Below are positions 8,362-17,283 of a stretch of 64,000 bases of DNA, piece by piece. Made by a program: the position numbers and the translations under genes. The notes beneath the pieces were generated by a model that ran no database searches, was not told the DNA's origin, and was given only the letters and a program-made list of their open reading frames with translations. The stretch's first letter is position 1. Every line of letters begins with the position of its first letter. This stretch comes from Nonomuraea antri. GTDB taxonomy: Bacteria > Actinomycetota > Actinomycetes > Streptosporangiales > Streptosporangiaceae. The DNA lies in assembly GCF_013283785.1 (NCBI RefSeq), contig NZ_JABCPZ010000005.1, positions 1 to 64,000 of the forward strand. The letters are read 5' to 3'.

Positions 8362-8949
8362 TCATCGGCGCGGCATCAGCGTCGGCGCGATCAGTTTCAT
8401 GAGGGCCAGGACGTCCGCGGCGCTGTCGCGACCGGGCACCCCGCGCTTGAGCCGGACGGCGACCTCGAATCGGTCCTTGAAGAGATAGGCCCGGGCTTCG
8501 CCGGACGGGTTCTCCTCGCCGGCTTCCGGGGACGGGCCGGTCCAGTAGACGCCGATCGCGCCGGGAAGCAGCTCCGGCATCGGCGTGCCGCCGGTGCGCA
8601 GCCGCCGATCCATCACGGCGTCCTTCCATCCCTCGCCGACCTCGGCGACGTAGATCTCCAGCACGTCCTCTTGAGCGGGATTCCGGCCGTCGCGCACCTT
8701 GCACAGGTTCGCGAGGAAGGCGGGAGTGGGCCCGAGATCGAAATAGCCGTGCACGTCCATCTCATAGGTGGACAGGCCGGTCATCAGCTCGACGGCCCGA
8801 GCAGGGACGCCCCCGTCCTCCCTGTCGCAGATGTACGCGCCGGGGGACGGGGCCGGAGGGTCGGCGGGTAAGGGGGTGAGGTCGACCGGGTCCGACCCGC
8901 AGCCGGACAGCGCGGTGCAGAGCACGAGCCCCAGTGTGAGCAGGGTCAC
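8362..8949 (-). CDS. Putative lipoprotein
   Basis: 195 residues from GTG 8949. The N-terminus VTLLTLGLVLCTALSGCGSD is a short lipoprotein signal with lipobox LSGC, so the mature protein starts at Cys near residue 17 and is anchored outside the membrane. The mature part has three further cysteines and no recognised domain; YICDREDGGVPARAVELMTG resembles DUF-type actinomycete lipoproteins. The frame is open upstream to 9255, but those residues precede a complete signal peptide, so the short form is preferred. Confidence 0.7.
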   Translation of the reverse strand: MTLLTLGLVLCTALSGCGSDPVDLTPLPADPPAPSPGAYICDREDGGVPARAVELMTGLSTYEMDVHGYFDLGPTPAFLANLCKVRDGRNPAQEDVLEIYVAEVGEGWKDAVMDRRLRTGGTPMPELLPGAIGVYWTGPSPEAGEENPSGEARAYLFKDRFEVAVRLKRGVPGRDSAADVLALMKLIAPTLMPRR

Positions 8950-9271
8950 GGCTCTCGCGGGTGGATCGTGGGCGGGGCGAGCGTGGGCCTGCGTGGCGGG
9001 TCGCGCGCATCGCCGGTTCCCGTGGCGGCCCAGGTCGGGCGCGGGTTTCCGGCTTGCCGTCCAGTGCGGGGATGCGGGGCCGCTGATCACCTTACGCCGC
9101 GGGAAAAACCGGGTGACATTTCGTGTCACTTCGCGGAATCCTGAAGACTGGCGATGAGTTTTGTCGGTGGCACCGGTCAGTCTGTGTATGACCGCAACGT
9201 CCGCTAAGGCCCGCAGCTGGGACTCCAGCCATGCCCACGCCATAACCGATGACAACCCCGATCGAGGTACC
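8950..9271. other. Divergent intergenic region, lipoprotein / MFS pump
   Basis: About 320 bp between the divergent starts at 8949 and 9272. Both flanking frames could extend into it (minus to 9255, plus to 9161), but neither extension resembles protein. A near-palindrome GTGACATTTCGTGTCAC at about 9112-9128 could be a regulator site for the pump; this is unproven. Confidence 0.4.
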
Positions 9272-10741
9272 GTGTCCAGCCTTCAGCTCGATTCACCTGC
9301 CACGCCCGCGACCGCCGTCCCGGGTCGCACCCCGGCCGTGATCCGGCTGCTGGTGCTGGCCACGTTCGTGGTCATCCTCAATGAGACGATCATGCTCATC
9401 GCGATCCCTGAGCTGATGAGCGCCTTGCAGATCACCGAGGCCACCGCCCAGTGGTTGTCGACCGCTTTCATGCTGACCATGGCCGCGGTCATCCCGATCA
9501 CCGGTTGGTTCCTGCAGCGGGTGACCACGAGGCAGGCGTACGCCACCGCGATGGGCTTGTTCCTGCTCGGCACGGCGTTGGGCGGTCTCGCGCCGACGTT
9601 CGAGGTGTTGCTCGGCGCCCGCATCATCCAGGCGTCCGGTACGGCCGTGATGATGCCGCTGCTGATGACCACCTTGATGCGGGTCGTCCCCGAGTCCGAC
9701 CGGGGCCGCGTGATGGGCAACGTCACGCTGGCGATCTCGGTCGCGCCCGCCATGGGGCCGACGGTCTCCGGCGCGATCCTGCAGGTCGGCACCTGGCGGA
9801 TGCTCTTCGCGGTGGTGCTGCCCATCGCCGCGCTGATCACCTGGGGCGGGCTGAAGCAGCTCAAGAACATCGGCGAGCCGAAGGTCAGCACCATCGACTG
9901 GCTGAGCGTGGTGACCGCCGCCGCCGGTTTCGGTGGCCTGGTCTACGGGCTCAGCAGGTTCGAGGGCGGCGAGACCGGCACCGCGTTCGCGATCGTGGGG
10001 GGCGGTCTGGTCGCCATCACCGTCTTCGTCGTCAGGCAGCTGCGGCTGCAGAAGCGCGGCACGCCGCTGATGGACCTGCGCACGCTGCGCAACCGTACCT
10101 ATCTGATCGCGCTGATCATGATGTCGATGGCGTTCATGGCGATGCTCGGCTCGATGATCCTGCTGCCGCTGTACCTGCAGAACATCCGCGGGCTCACCCC
10201 GCTGGAGACCGGGCTCCTGGTGATGCCGGGCGGTCTGGCGATGGGTCTGCTCGGTCCGACGGTCGGCCGCCTGTTCGACAAGTTCGGCGGCCGGGTGCTG
10301 GTCATCCCGGGCGCGATCGGGATCACGCTCGCGCTCGCCGGCTTCACGCAGGTCACGATGACCATGCCGTTCTGGCAGCTGCTCGGCCTGCACGCGCTGC
10401 TGATGGTGAGCCTGGCCGCGACGTTCACGCCGGTCTTCACCCTCGGGCTCGGCGCGGTGCCGCCGCACCTCTACTCCCACGGCAGTTCGATCCTGAGCAC
10501 GCTGCAGCAGGTCGCCGCGGCCATCGGCACCGCGCTGGTGATCACCGTGATGAGCGCGCGGGCCGAGGTGCTGAAGTCCGAGGGCGTCGAGACTGCGGTC
10601 GCCACCCTCGACGGCATGCGGCTGGCCTTCATCATCGGCGCGGCGTTGTCCGTGGTCGTGATCATCACCGCGGTGCTGCTCCCGGCCCGCGCGAACAACA
10701 CCGGCGAGCTCGACGAGCCGGCCAAGGGACACTTCGGCTGA
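9272..10741 (+). CDS. MFS multidrug exporter, DHA2 (EmrB/QacA) type
   Basis: 489 residues, about 14 membrane segments, a proton-driven exporter in the inner membrane. Early hallmarks are LLVLATFVVILNETIMLIAI (TM1 with the D/N-E pair), PELMSALQIT and TAQWLSTAFMLTMAAVIPIT (TM2). Motif A-like and motif C-like sequences follow (RVMGNVTLAISVAPAMGPTV). The length fits DHA2 rather than the 12-TM DHA1 group. GTG 9272 has GAGG five bases upstream; in-frame alternatives are 9161 and 9188. The substrate is unknown. No TetR regulator is adjacent, though a short inverted repeat lies upstream. Confidence 0.85.
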   Translation: MSSLQLDSPATPATAVPGRTPAVIRLLVLATFVVILNETIMLIAIPELMSALQITEATAQWLSTAFMLTMAAVIPITGWFLQRVTTRQAYATAMGLFLLGTALGGLAPTFEVLLGARIIQASGTAVMMPLLMTTLMRVVPESDRGRVMGNVTLAISVAPAMGPTVSGAILQVGTWRMLFAVVLPIAALITWGGLKQLKNIGEPKVSTIDWLSVVTAAAGFGGLVYGLSRFEGGETGTAFAIVGGGLVAITVFVVRQLRLQKRGTPLMDLRTLRNRTYLIALIMMSMAFMAMLGSMILLPLYLQNIRGLTPLETGLLVMPGGLAMGLLGPTVGRLFDKFGGRVLVIPGAIGITLALAGFTQVTMTMPFWQLLGLHALLMVSLAATFTPVFTLGLGAVPPHLYSHGSSILSTLQQVAAAIGTALVITVMSARAEVLKSEGVETAVATLDGMRLAFIIGAALSVVVIITAVLLPARANNTGELDEPAKGHFG

Positions 10742-10792
10742 GCACGAGTGCGGGCGCGAGCGTGGGCGGGGCCGGACAGGCAGCGGGGCAGA

Positions 10793-12286
10793 TTACCGGG
10801 CTTGGCGGAGGTAGGCGGCGACCTCGGGGTTGCCGCCGTACTCGGCCCAGCCGAGCGGGGTCGCCCCGTGTTCGGCATCCTTGATCGTTGGATCCGCGCC
10901 CAGCTCGATCAACGTCCTGGCCGTCTCCACGTCGTCGTTCCAGGCCGCCGCGTGCAGTGGGGTGGCGCGGCTGAGGTGGTTGACGTCGAAGCCGAGACCG
11001 GCGAGCAGCCGTACGGCGCCTGGCTTGCGTTGCTCGGCCGCGTGGTTGATCAGTTCGGGGTGCTGGGCGAGCGCCAGTGCCGGCAGGTCCGGGCCCAGCG
11101 CGGCCACCGCCGCCGCGTCGGCGCGCATGCAGGCCGCGGCGAACGTCTCCAGCTCCGTCAGATCGGCCGAGGCCCCAGCTGCGGCGAGGAGTTCGGCGAC
11201 CTCGGTGTGGCCGTTCATGAGGGCGAGCTCGTAGGGGGTGTGGCCGCCGAAAGCGGGATGGCCGCCGCGTCCGTCCACCTCGGCGCCGTGGGCGAGGAGC
11301 AGCCTGGTCCGCCGTGGGCCGCCGCGCAGCGCGGCGGTGGACAGTTCCTCGCGCAGCAGTTGCCGCGGTGACGGCAGCGTCGGTCCCAGCCGGACGTGCC
11401 ACGCCCCGCCGGAACCCCGGCCGAGCCCGAACTCCAGCAGCAGCTGCAGGTGAGCGGTGTCGTCGGTGAAGACGCCGCCGAGGCCCCGGTTGTACAGGGT
11501 CTGGCTGTCGTTGGGGTCGGCCCCGGCGGTCAGGAGCAGCCTGGCCAGCGCCAGAGATTCGGGATGCGGTGGCTGGTCGCCTTCCCCGCCGCCGAACGCC
11601 CCGGTGAGCGCGGTGAACGGCGAGGTCAGCCCGTCCCAGAGGAAGCCGGCATCGGGGTCGGCGCCGTGGTTGAGCAGGAGCCCGGCCGCCGCCAGGTACC
11701 GGCCCGGCGTCCGCGCCTCGGCCGGGTGCCGGTCCGACGTCCCCGGCCGTGCGTCGGCCGGGGGCCGGAGCCGGGCGTAGGCCAGGTACAGCAGTGGCTC
11801 CCAGCCGAACGGGCCGCCCTGGGCGCGGGCGAGCGCGGGATCCCCGGCCAAGGTCTCGGCCAGGGCGTCGGCCGAGCCGGTCGCGGCCATGGTGAAGACG
11901 TTCGCGGTGGCCAGCGCCGGATGCCTGGACAGCAGCAGGTCGGCTTCGCGGGTGCGGCCCGGGTGTTCGGCGCCGTAGGTGAGGCAGGCCAGGCGCAGGA
12001 ACTCCGTCGGCAGGTCCGGGCTGGACGCGACCCGGTGCGGCGCGCGGGAGTAACGCTCGACGGTGTCGAGGTGCGCTTTCAGCCGGGGCCAGCCGGTGAA
12101 GCCGTATTCGCGGGCGGTGACGAGCTGCGCGTCGGACAGCCTGGGCGTCCGCGGCGGCCGGGGGTGGAACTCGGCGAGGAGGCCGAGCGCCTCGGGATCT
12201 CCCGCCAGCGCCTGGCGGAGCAGCGTCTTGGCCTGCTTGCGGAGTCGTTCGAGGCTGGGGTTGTCGGGCAGGCGACGGACGGCCAT
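10793..12286 (-). CDS. Ankyrin-repeat protein
   Basis: 497 residues from ATG 12286, with GGAGG six bases upstream. The N-terminal ~70 residues (LERLRKQAKTLLRQALAGDP, then FTGWPRLKAHLDTVE) are typical of a family of actinobacterial ankyrin proteins. The rest is ankyrin repeats, clearest at the C-terminus (TPLHAAAWNDDVETARTLIE then LGADPTIKD) and in ARLLLTAGADPN and AGLLLNHGADPD. Repeats mediate protein-protein contacts; no enzymatic domain is present, so a role in binding is inferred. It converges with the MFS gene 51 bp away. Confidence 0.85.
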   Translation of the reverse strand: MAVRRLPDNPSLERLRKQAKTLLRQALAGDPEALGLLAEFHPRPPRTPRLSDAQLVTAREYGFTGWPRLKAHLDTVERYSRAPHRVASSPDLPTEFLRLACLTYGAEHPGRTREADLLLSRHPALATANVFTMAATGSADALAETLAGDPALARAQGGPFGWEPLLYLAYARLRPPADARPGTSDRHPAEARTPGRYLAAAGLLLNHGADPDAGFLWDGLTSPFTALTGAFGGGEGDQPPHPESLALARLLLTAGADPNDSQTLYNRGLGGVFTDDTAHLQLLLEFGLGRGSGGAWHVRLGPTLPSPRQLLREELSTAALRGGPRRTRLLLAHGAEVDGRGGHPAFGGHTPYELALMNGHTEVAELLAAAGASADLTELETFAAACMRADAAAVAALGPDLPALALAQHPELINHAAEQRKPGAVRLLAGLGFDVNHLSRATPLHAAAWNDDVETARTLIELGADPTIKDAEHGATPLGWAEYGGNPEVAAYLRQAR

Positions 12287-12418
12287 CGCGGCCTCCTTTC
12301 CATCTGGCCTGGCGTCCGCTTGATCAGACCGGAAAAGAGGTCGGCCGGTGGTTCGATGAGGTCGGGTGGGCTTGGCCCTTCCCGCGGACCGGGGGCGCCC
12401 CGAACGCGCCACTTTCAG

Positions 12419-12450
12419 CTTATCCCCGGCACGGCTTATCCCCGGCACGG
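12419..12450. repeat. 16-bp tandem repeat, two perfect copies
   Basis: CTTATCCCCGGCACGG occurs at 12419-12434 and again at 12435-12450 without mismatch. Confidence 0.85.
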
Positions 12451-12508
12451 CGAATTCGCCCGCCATAAAACCTGTACAAAACAGACAAAGCGTCATAATC
12501 TCGGTCAT

Positions 12509-12533
12509 GCCCCAGCCGGGGAGTGGCTGGGGC
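12509..12533 (+). other. Perfect hairpin in the glycosyltransferase leader
   Basis: GCCCCAGCC (12509-12517) pairs with GGCTGGGGC (12525-12533) around a 7-nt loop. There is no U-run after it, so it is not a standard terminator. It lies about 200 nt before the ATG and just after a possible -10 box, so it may be at the 5' end of the mRNA. Confidence 0.5.
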
Positions 12534-12732
12534 GCCAAACCTCTTCGCTCCCGGGTGCCGAACCTCTCCGCGCCCGCCCGCGCTCCGGCTCATGCTGCCC
12601 GATCGGGCACCGCTCTCCCGGCCCTTCCGGCGGCAAGAACACGTCGAAGCCGCGGCAAAGAACGTCCGGGCCCGCGATCCCGCCTGACACTGTCGTGCTG
12701 GCCAGGCGACAAATACCGCGGAGAGAGAGCGC

Positions 12733-14379
12733 ATGCATCTAGTCGGAGATGACGAACAGTTCGATCGCCTGATCATCGCCGCCGAGGCGTACTGGGCGCA
12801 CCGCCCGGCTAGCGCCGCAACCAGCAGATACGTCGTGGCCGAGGCCATGCACGAGGACGTCCGGGTCATCGTACGCAACCTCCTGATGGCCAACGTGATC
12901 TGCGAGCTGACGTCGTCCAGGCTGATCGTGCTCACCGGCACGGACGCCGAGTGGACCGAGGCGCTGTGGGAGGAGTTCGACGTCGAACGGGTCAGGCGGC
13001 TGGCCGAGGCGTTCGGCGCGGCCGAGGTCATCGACGCCCACGACCTCGTGGACCGCCACCTGGCCGACGGCGGCGACGGTCCGGCGCCGGGGATCGACCC
13101 GGAGGCGATGACCGCGATGGAGAACGCCACCCTGGTCAGACTGGCCAGGGTGCCCCGAATCCCGGAGGGGCCGCAGGACGAGCGGCAGCTCGCCCGCCGC
13201 CGCCGCACCAGGGCGTTCGCGGCCGTGTACGAGCGCCTGTTCGCCGAACGGGACGTGGAGGCGCTGGTCACCAGCCACGTGGACTACGACCAGTGGGGAC
13301 TGGCGGTCGACGCGGCCATGCGCGGGAACATCCCCGTCGTGCACGTGCAGAGCACCGGGTCGATGAAGGCGTACGCGCTCTTCCCCGAGCGACGCAGGGG
13401 GCTGGGCACGTTCAGGGCCGAGCTGACCTGCCTGATCGGCGAGTTCTTCGACGAGCACGTCTGGCCGCACCGGGACCTCATCAGGCCGAACGCCGAACTG
13501 GTGGCCTGGCGGGCCAAGGTCAACCTGGGCCGCCCGAGCTGGTGGCGGGCCGGTCACGTGAGCAACTTCGAGCTGCACACCGAGACGGAACGCCGCCAGC
13601 TGCGCCGGCACGCCTGCGACAGGCTCGGCCTGGACCCCGACCGCCCGGTGCTCACCGTCTTCAACCACGCCGTCTCCGACGCTCTCGGCACGAACCGGGA
13701 GATCTTCCACGATCTCGCTCAATGGTTCGAGGAGACCGCGGACTTCGCCGCTGCGCACGATTCGGTGAACTGGCTCTTCCTCGACCATCCCAGCCAGGTC
13801 CGCTACGACACCACCGAGCACTTCGCGTCGGTCGCCGCCGGGCACGCCGGCCGTGGCCACCTGGTCTTCGCGCCCAGCCTGGTGTTGTCGAAGAACCTGC
13901 TGTGGAGCATGACCGACGTGGGCGTGACCGTGCGCGGCAGCGTCTCGAACGAGCTGCCCGCGTTCGGCATCCCCGTCGTCCAGGCCGGCTGGTCGGAGTG
14001 GAGCGGCTGCGGCCTGTCGCACGTCGCCAGAACGCGGGACGACTACTGGCGACTGCTCGGCGAGGCCATGGCCGCGCACGCCAAGGGCGAGAGCGTGCTC
14101 GGCGCCGAGCAGCGGGAACGGGCCAGGCTGTGGCTCTGGCTCTACCGCGGCGGCGCCGACGTGCCGGGCCCGCTGACGCCGCACTGGGAGATCGGGCAGG
14201 GCGACGAGTACCTGCAGACGCTCGCGGTCGGCATGCGGCACGTGGAGCGCGACGGCGACCCGTTCGTGTGCGCGGTGCGCCGGATGTGGGAGCGGCGCGA
14301 CCCGTTGTTGTGCCGGTTCGACCTGCGGGACCCAGGAGCGCTGTCGAGCGCGCTGACGGGGTCGAGGAGTGCGGCATGA
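12733..14379 (+). CDS. Capsule-polysaccharide-type glycosyltransferase/biosynthesis protein
   Basis: 548 residues, soluble. The C-terminal half has the architecture of surface-polysaccharide enzymes of the Capsule_synth type (GT-B-like): DPDRPVLTVFNHAVSDALG opens a nucleotide-binding Rossmann half, DSVNWLFLDHPSQVRYDTTE carries the conserved HPS/HPxxR-like motif, and TDVGVTVRGSVSNELPAFGI gives the sugar-nucleotide loop with S-x-x-x-E-L-P. It probably elongates or modifies a cell-surface glycan in the cytoplasm; substrate unknown. GGAGAGAGA precedes the ATG. Its TGA overlaps the ATG of the next gene (ATGA), so the two are translationally coupled. Confidence 0.75.
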   Translation: MHLVGDDEQFDRLIIAAEAYWAHRPASAATSRYVVAEAMHEDVRVIVRNLLMANVICELTSSRLIVLTGTDAEWTEALWEEFDVERVRRLAEAFGAAEVIDAHDLVDRHLADGGDGPAPGIDPEAMTAMENATLVRLARVPRIPEGPQDERQLARRRRTRAFAAVYERLFAERDVEALVTSHVDYDQWGLAVDAAMRGNIPVVHVQSTGSMKAYALFPERRRGLGTFRAELTCLIGEFFDEHVWPHRDLIRPNAELVAWRAKVNLGRPSWWRAGHVSNFELHTETERRQLRRHACDRLGLDPDRPVLTVFNHAVSDALGTNREIFHDLAQWFEETADFAAAHDSVNWLFLDHPSQVRYDTTEHFASVAAGHAGRGHLVFAPSLVLSKNLLWSMTDVGVTVRGSVSNELPAFGIPVVQAGWSEWSGCGLSHVARTRDDYWRLLGEAMAAHAKGESVLGAEQRERARLWLWLYRGGADVPGPLTPHWEIGQGDEYLQTLAVGMRHVERDGDPFVCAVRRMWERRDPLLCRFDLRDPGALSSALTGSRSAA

Positions 14380-15401
14380 GCAACACGCTGATCCCCGGCA
14401 CCGCCACCGGCTTCGACCGGCTCGTCGCCCCGGCCGAGCCGCCCGTCACGTTCACCGGCGGCCAGGAGCCCGCGCTGAAGGCCGTCGACCAGTTGCATCG
14501 CGGGGTGCACATCGTGGGCCGGTTCGCGAACTCGGGCCTGGCCGGCTTCAAGGTGGCCGCGCGTGGCCGCCGGCTGCGGGTCAAGGTCGTGATGACGGTG
14601 GACGCGGCCTCCGTCCGCGGCTGGCAACACGGCGAGGAACTCGACGCGGCGGCGCGGCCGGGCAAGTGCCTGCCGCGGCTCGTCCAGGTCCGCTCCCAGG
14701 GACGGCTGCGCCAGTGCCTCATGCTGGCCGGCGGCGGCGAGGTGCGCAGGGGCGTGGCGGTCTTCGACCTGCTGCCGGACGAGACCCCGGACGACGGCCT
14801 GATCTGCGTCGAGGCGCTGGACGTCACCGAGGGCCGCGACGTCTCCGGGGCGTTCAGGACCGCCGTGGCCGGCGCGGTCGGCGACGACGGCGTGGCCGGG
14901 CTGCGCATCGACAGCGTCGAGTTCGCCGAGTGCGAAGGCGAGCGGGCCGCGGCGCTCGACCCGCTCGATCCGCTCGACCGGACGCTCGACGGCTCGCGGT
15001 GCGAGGCGTCCTCGCTGGTCAGCTCCGGCGGGCTGGCCGGGCTCGACCGGCAGGGGCCGCGTCCGCTGCGCTCGCGCATGCTCGTGGTCAACCCGGTGCC
15101 GCCGGGGATGTTCGGCTCGGGCGGCGTCCTGACGCTCAGGCTCGGCTGCAGGACGGGTTCCAGCGCGGGCCGGGGCCGGGGGCGGCGGCCGTGGTTCGGC
15201 GGCGGCGGGACGTCCGCGGCGGTGACCGTCAGGAAGCTGCTGAGCGTCAAGGACGGCGACCACGAGCCGCCCACGCAGTCGACCAGCGGGGACATCACCG
15301 AGCTCACGCTGCCCGCGCCGACGCACGCGCCCGCGCTGGCGATCGTGGAGGCGAAGAAGGGCGTCGTCCCGACCCTGCTGTCCACGGTCTGGGCGCCATA
15401 G
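14376..15401 (+). CDS. Unknown protein coupled to the glycosyltransferase
   Basis: 341 residues starting at ATG 14376, which overlaps the upstream stop by four bases. No signal peptide and no obvious membrane span. The sequence is Gly/Arg/Val-rich with beta-like strands (GGVHIVGRFANSG..., GFKVAARGRRLRVKVVMTVD) and a segment LRSRMLVVNPVPPGMFGSGG. I do not recognise a family. Strict coupling to the glycosyltransferase suggests it acts with it, as accessory subunit, glycan modifier or enzyme of the same pathway. Coding is supported by the overlap and by frame composition; the large minus-strand frames across it are shadows. Confidence 0.65.
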   Translation: MSNTLIPGTATGFDRLVAPAEPPVTFTGGQEPALKAVDQLHRGVHIVGRFANSGLAGFKVAARGRRLRVKVVMTVDAASVRGWQHGEELDAAARPGKCLPRLVQVRSQGRLRQCLMLAGGGEVRRGVAVFDLLPDETPDDGLICVEALDVTEGRDVSGAFRTAVAGAVGDDGVAGLRIDSVEFAECEGERAAALDPLDPLDRTLDGSRCEASSLVSSGGLAGLDRQGPRPLRSRMLVVNPVPPGMFGSGGVLTLRLGCRTGSSAGRGRGRRPWFGGGGTSAAVTVRKLLSVKDGDHEPPTQSTSGDITELTLPAPTHAPALAIVEAKKGVVPTLLSTVWAP

Positions 15402-15451
15402 CGCGCCGGGATCGGTGAAACCGGCCGGGGCCCGCTGCCGTCTGAGACGGT

Positions 15452-16315
15452 ATGAGAGCCATCGGGTTCCTGGCCGGGTTCGTGCTGCTCGCCGCCTGTG
15501 GCAGCGTCCCGGCGAACCCCGCGTCCCCGGCGTCCGGCGTGCGTTATCAGGCGGACCTGACCGTGCTCTCGGACGCCGGGCACGGACCGCAGCTCTGCTG
15601 GGAGGTCCAGACGTCCGCGCCGCCGCAGTGCGCCGGGCCGGACATCGTCGGGTGGGACTGGAGCGCGGTCGAGCACACCGAGGAGCGCGGGACGCGCTGG
15701 GGCCGATACCACGTGGTCGGCACCTGGGACGGGGCGCGGCTCACGCTCACCGAGCCCCCGGGCCCCGTCGACCCCGACGCCGAGCGGGGCGAGGAGACCG
15801 ATCTGCGCTCCTCGTGTACCGCGCCGCCCGGCGGCTGGCGGCCGGTGGACCCGGCGAAGGCCACGGAGAAGGCCATGCGGGCCGCGATCCGGCGCGCCGA
15901 GCGGCTCGACGGGCACGCGGCCACCTGGCTCGACCAGAGCTACCTGGACACCGTCGACGGCTTCGACCTCGACGACCCCGATTCGGTGGAGCGGTACGGC
16001 AACGACTCGAAACGTCTCGTGCTGAACCTGCTCTTCACCGGCGACCCCACCAGGCACGAGGCAGCGATCCGCGAGCTCTGGGGCGGCGCGCTGTGCCTGG
16101 GCCGGGCCGAGCGCAGCGCCGCGGAGCTGGCCGAGGCCACGAAGCGGGCGGAGAAGGAGATCACGGACCGCGTCTACGTCGTGACGGACGGACGGGCAGG
16201 CCGGGTCGAGATCGGGCTCTGGGTGGCCACGCCGGAGCGGCAGCGCGAGGCCAACCGAAGGTACGGCGAGGGCGTGGTGGTGCTCAGGGGCCTGCTCCAG
16301 CCGGTGACCGGGTAG
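15452..16315 (+). CDS. Putative lipoprotein
   Basis: 287 residues. The N-terminus MRAIGFLAGFVLLAACGSVP is a lipoprotein signal with lipobox LAAC, so Cys16 would be lipidated. The mature chain contains a few cysteines (CWEVQTSAPPQCAGPD) that could pair outside the cell and a Trp-rich section (VGWDWSAVEHTEERG), but no known domain. It is preceded by a small CCGTC/GACGG inverted repeat that touches the ATG. The gene lies 50 bp after the coupled glycosyltransferase pair and may be in the same transcript. Confidence 0.7.
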   Translation: MRAIGFLAGFVLLAACGSVPANPASPASGVRYQADLTVLSDAGHGPQLCWEVQTSAPPQCAGPDIVGWDWSAVEHTEERGTRWGRYHVVGTWDGARLTLTEPPGPVDPDAERGEETDLRSSCTAPPGGWRPVDPAKATEKAMRAAIRRAERLDGHAATWLDQSYLDTVDGFDLDDPDSVERYGNDSKRLVLNLLFTGDPTRHEAAIRELWGGALCLGRAERSAAELAEATKRAEKEITDRVYVVTDGRAGRVEIGLWVATPERQREANRRYGEGVVVLRGLLQPVTG

Positions 16316-16342
16316 CGTCACACTCGCGCGTCCCGGCGGGTC
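16316..16342 (+). promoter_or_regulatory. Candidate ECF41-type autoregulatory promoter
   Basis: CGTCACA at 16316-16322, then 16 bases, then GGTC at 16339-16342. As I recall it, the ECF41 consensus is TGTCACA-N16-CGTC, so each element has one mismatch and the spacing is exact. It ends 37 bp before the start of the ECF41 sigma gene, the usual place for autoregulation. Confidence 0.5.
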
Positions 16343-16379
16343 TAGCGTTTGACGACTCGCCGGAAGAAGGGGTGACGCG

Positions 16380-17264
16380 GTGGACGAGCGTGAGTGGCTG
16401 GCCGAGCGCTTCGAGGGGCATCGGCCCAGGCTGCGGGCGGTGGCCTACCGGATGCTCGGCTCGATGAGCGAGGCCGACGACGCGCTGCAGGAAGCCTGGC
16501 TGCGGCTCAGCCGCACCGACGCGGCCGCCGTGGAGAACCTCGGCGCCTGGCTGACCACGGTGGTCGGCCGCGTCTGCCTGAACGTGCTGCGCTCGCGGGC
16601 CTCCCGCCGTGAGGAGCCCTACGATGTGCGCGTCCCCGACCCGATCGTCAGCCCGGAGCACGGCGTCGACCCCGAGCACGAGGCGCTGCTCGCCGACTCG
16701 GTCGGGCTGGCCCTGCTGGTGGTGCTCGACACGCTGACCCCGGCCGAGCGGCTGGCCTTCGTGCTGCACGACATGTTCGCCGTGCCGTTCGACGAGATCG
16801 GGCCGATGATCGAGCGTTCTCCGGCCGCGGCCAGGCAGCTGGCCAGCCGGGCCCGGCGCCGGGTGCGCGGCCAGGCGCCGGCGCCCGATCCCGACCTCGC
16901 CAGGCAGCGCGACGTGGTGAACGCCTTCCTCGCCGCCGCCCGCGACGGTGACTTCGACGCGCTGGTCGCGGTGCTCGATCCGGACGTGGTGCTGCGTGCC
17001 GACGGCGGCGTCGTGCAGGCCGGGCGTTCGGTCGTGCTGCGCGGCGCGCGGGAGGTGGCCGGTCAGGCGGTCATGTGGGGACGGTTGTCGCCGTTCGCGC
17101 GTCCCGCGCTGGTCAACGGGGCGGCCGGGGTGCTGGTGGCGCCGAAGGGCCGGCCGCTGTCCGTCATGGGGTTCATCGTCACGAACGGCAGGATCGCCGA
17201 GATCGACGTGATCGCCGATCCCGATCGGCTGAGCCGGCTCGACCTCACCGTGCTCGACACCTGA
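16380..17264 (+). CDS. RNA polymerase sigma factor, ECF41 (SigJ-like) group
   Basis: 294 residues from GTG 16380. Sigma-2: FEGHRPRLRAVAYRMLGSMS then EADDALQEAWLRL. Sigma-4: ALLVVLDTLTPAERLAFVLH, DMFAVPFDEIG and SPAAARQLASRARRRV. A C-terminal ~110-residue SnoaL/NTF2-like domain follows (VVNAFLAAARDGDFDALVAV, DPDVVLRADGGV). This fused C-terminal domain is the hallmark of ECF41, where it modulates activity in place of an anti-sigma factor. No anti-sigma gene is adjacent, as expected. ECF41 genes often pair with an oxidoreductase or carboxymuconolactone-decarboxylase-like gene; here the neighbour is a methyltransferase on the opposite strand. Confidence 0.9.
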   Translation: MDEREWLAERFEGHRPRLRAVAYRMLGSMSEADDALQEAWLRLSRTDAAAVENLGAWLTTVVGRVCLNVLRSRASRREEPYDVRVPDPIVSPEHGVDPEHEALLADSVGLALLVVLDTLTPAERLAFVLHDMFAVPFDEIGPMIERSPAAARQLASRARRRVRGQAPAPDPDLARQRDVVNAFLAAARDGDFDALVAVLDPDVVLRADGGVVQAGRSVVLRGAREVAGQAVMWGRLSPFARPALVNGAAGVLVAPKGRPLSVMGFIVTNGRIAEIDVIADPDRLSRLDLTVLDT

Positions 17265-17283
17265 CGACCCCGCGCGGTCGCGA

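Larger units (their letters stand above)
12287..12732. other. Long leader/intergenic region upstream of the glycosyltransferase
   Basis: 446 bp between the divergent ankyrin and glycosyltransferase genes. It contains a 16-bp tandem repeat (12419-12450), a CATAAT box near 12494-12499 that could be a -10 element, and right after it a perfect 9-bp hairpin (12509-12533). If that promoter is used, the glycosyltransferase mRNA has a leader of more than 200 nt. No convincing small gene is seen in it. Confidence 0.45.

Noticed and set aside
9293-10732. 479-codon minus-strand frame opposite the MFS exporter
   Set aside because: Asp/His/Arg-rich shadow; the plus-strand protein has 14 TM and family motifs.
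12366-12752. Small plus-strand coding frame inside the glycosyltransferase leader
   Set aside because: Overlaps the GT start in another frame, Arg/Pro/Ala-rich, no conserved feature.
13661-16321. 886-codon minus-strand frame across the glycosyltransferase, unknown and lipoprotein genes
   Set aside because: Translation is Ser/Arg/Pro noise; plus-strand genes here have recognisable motifs, a signal peptide and an ATGA overlap.
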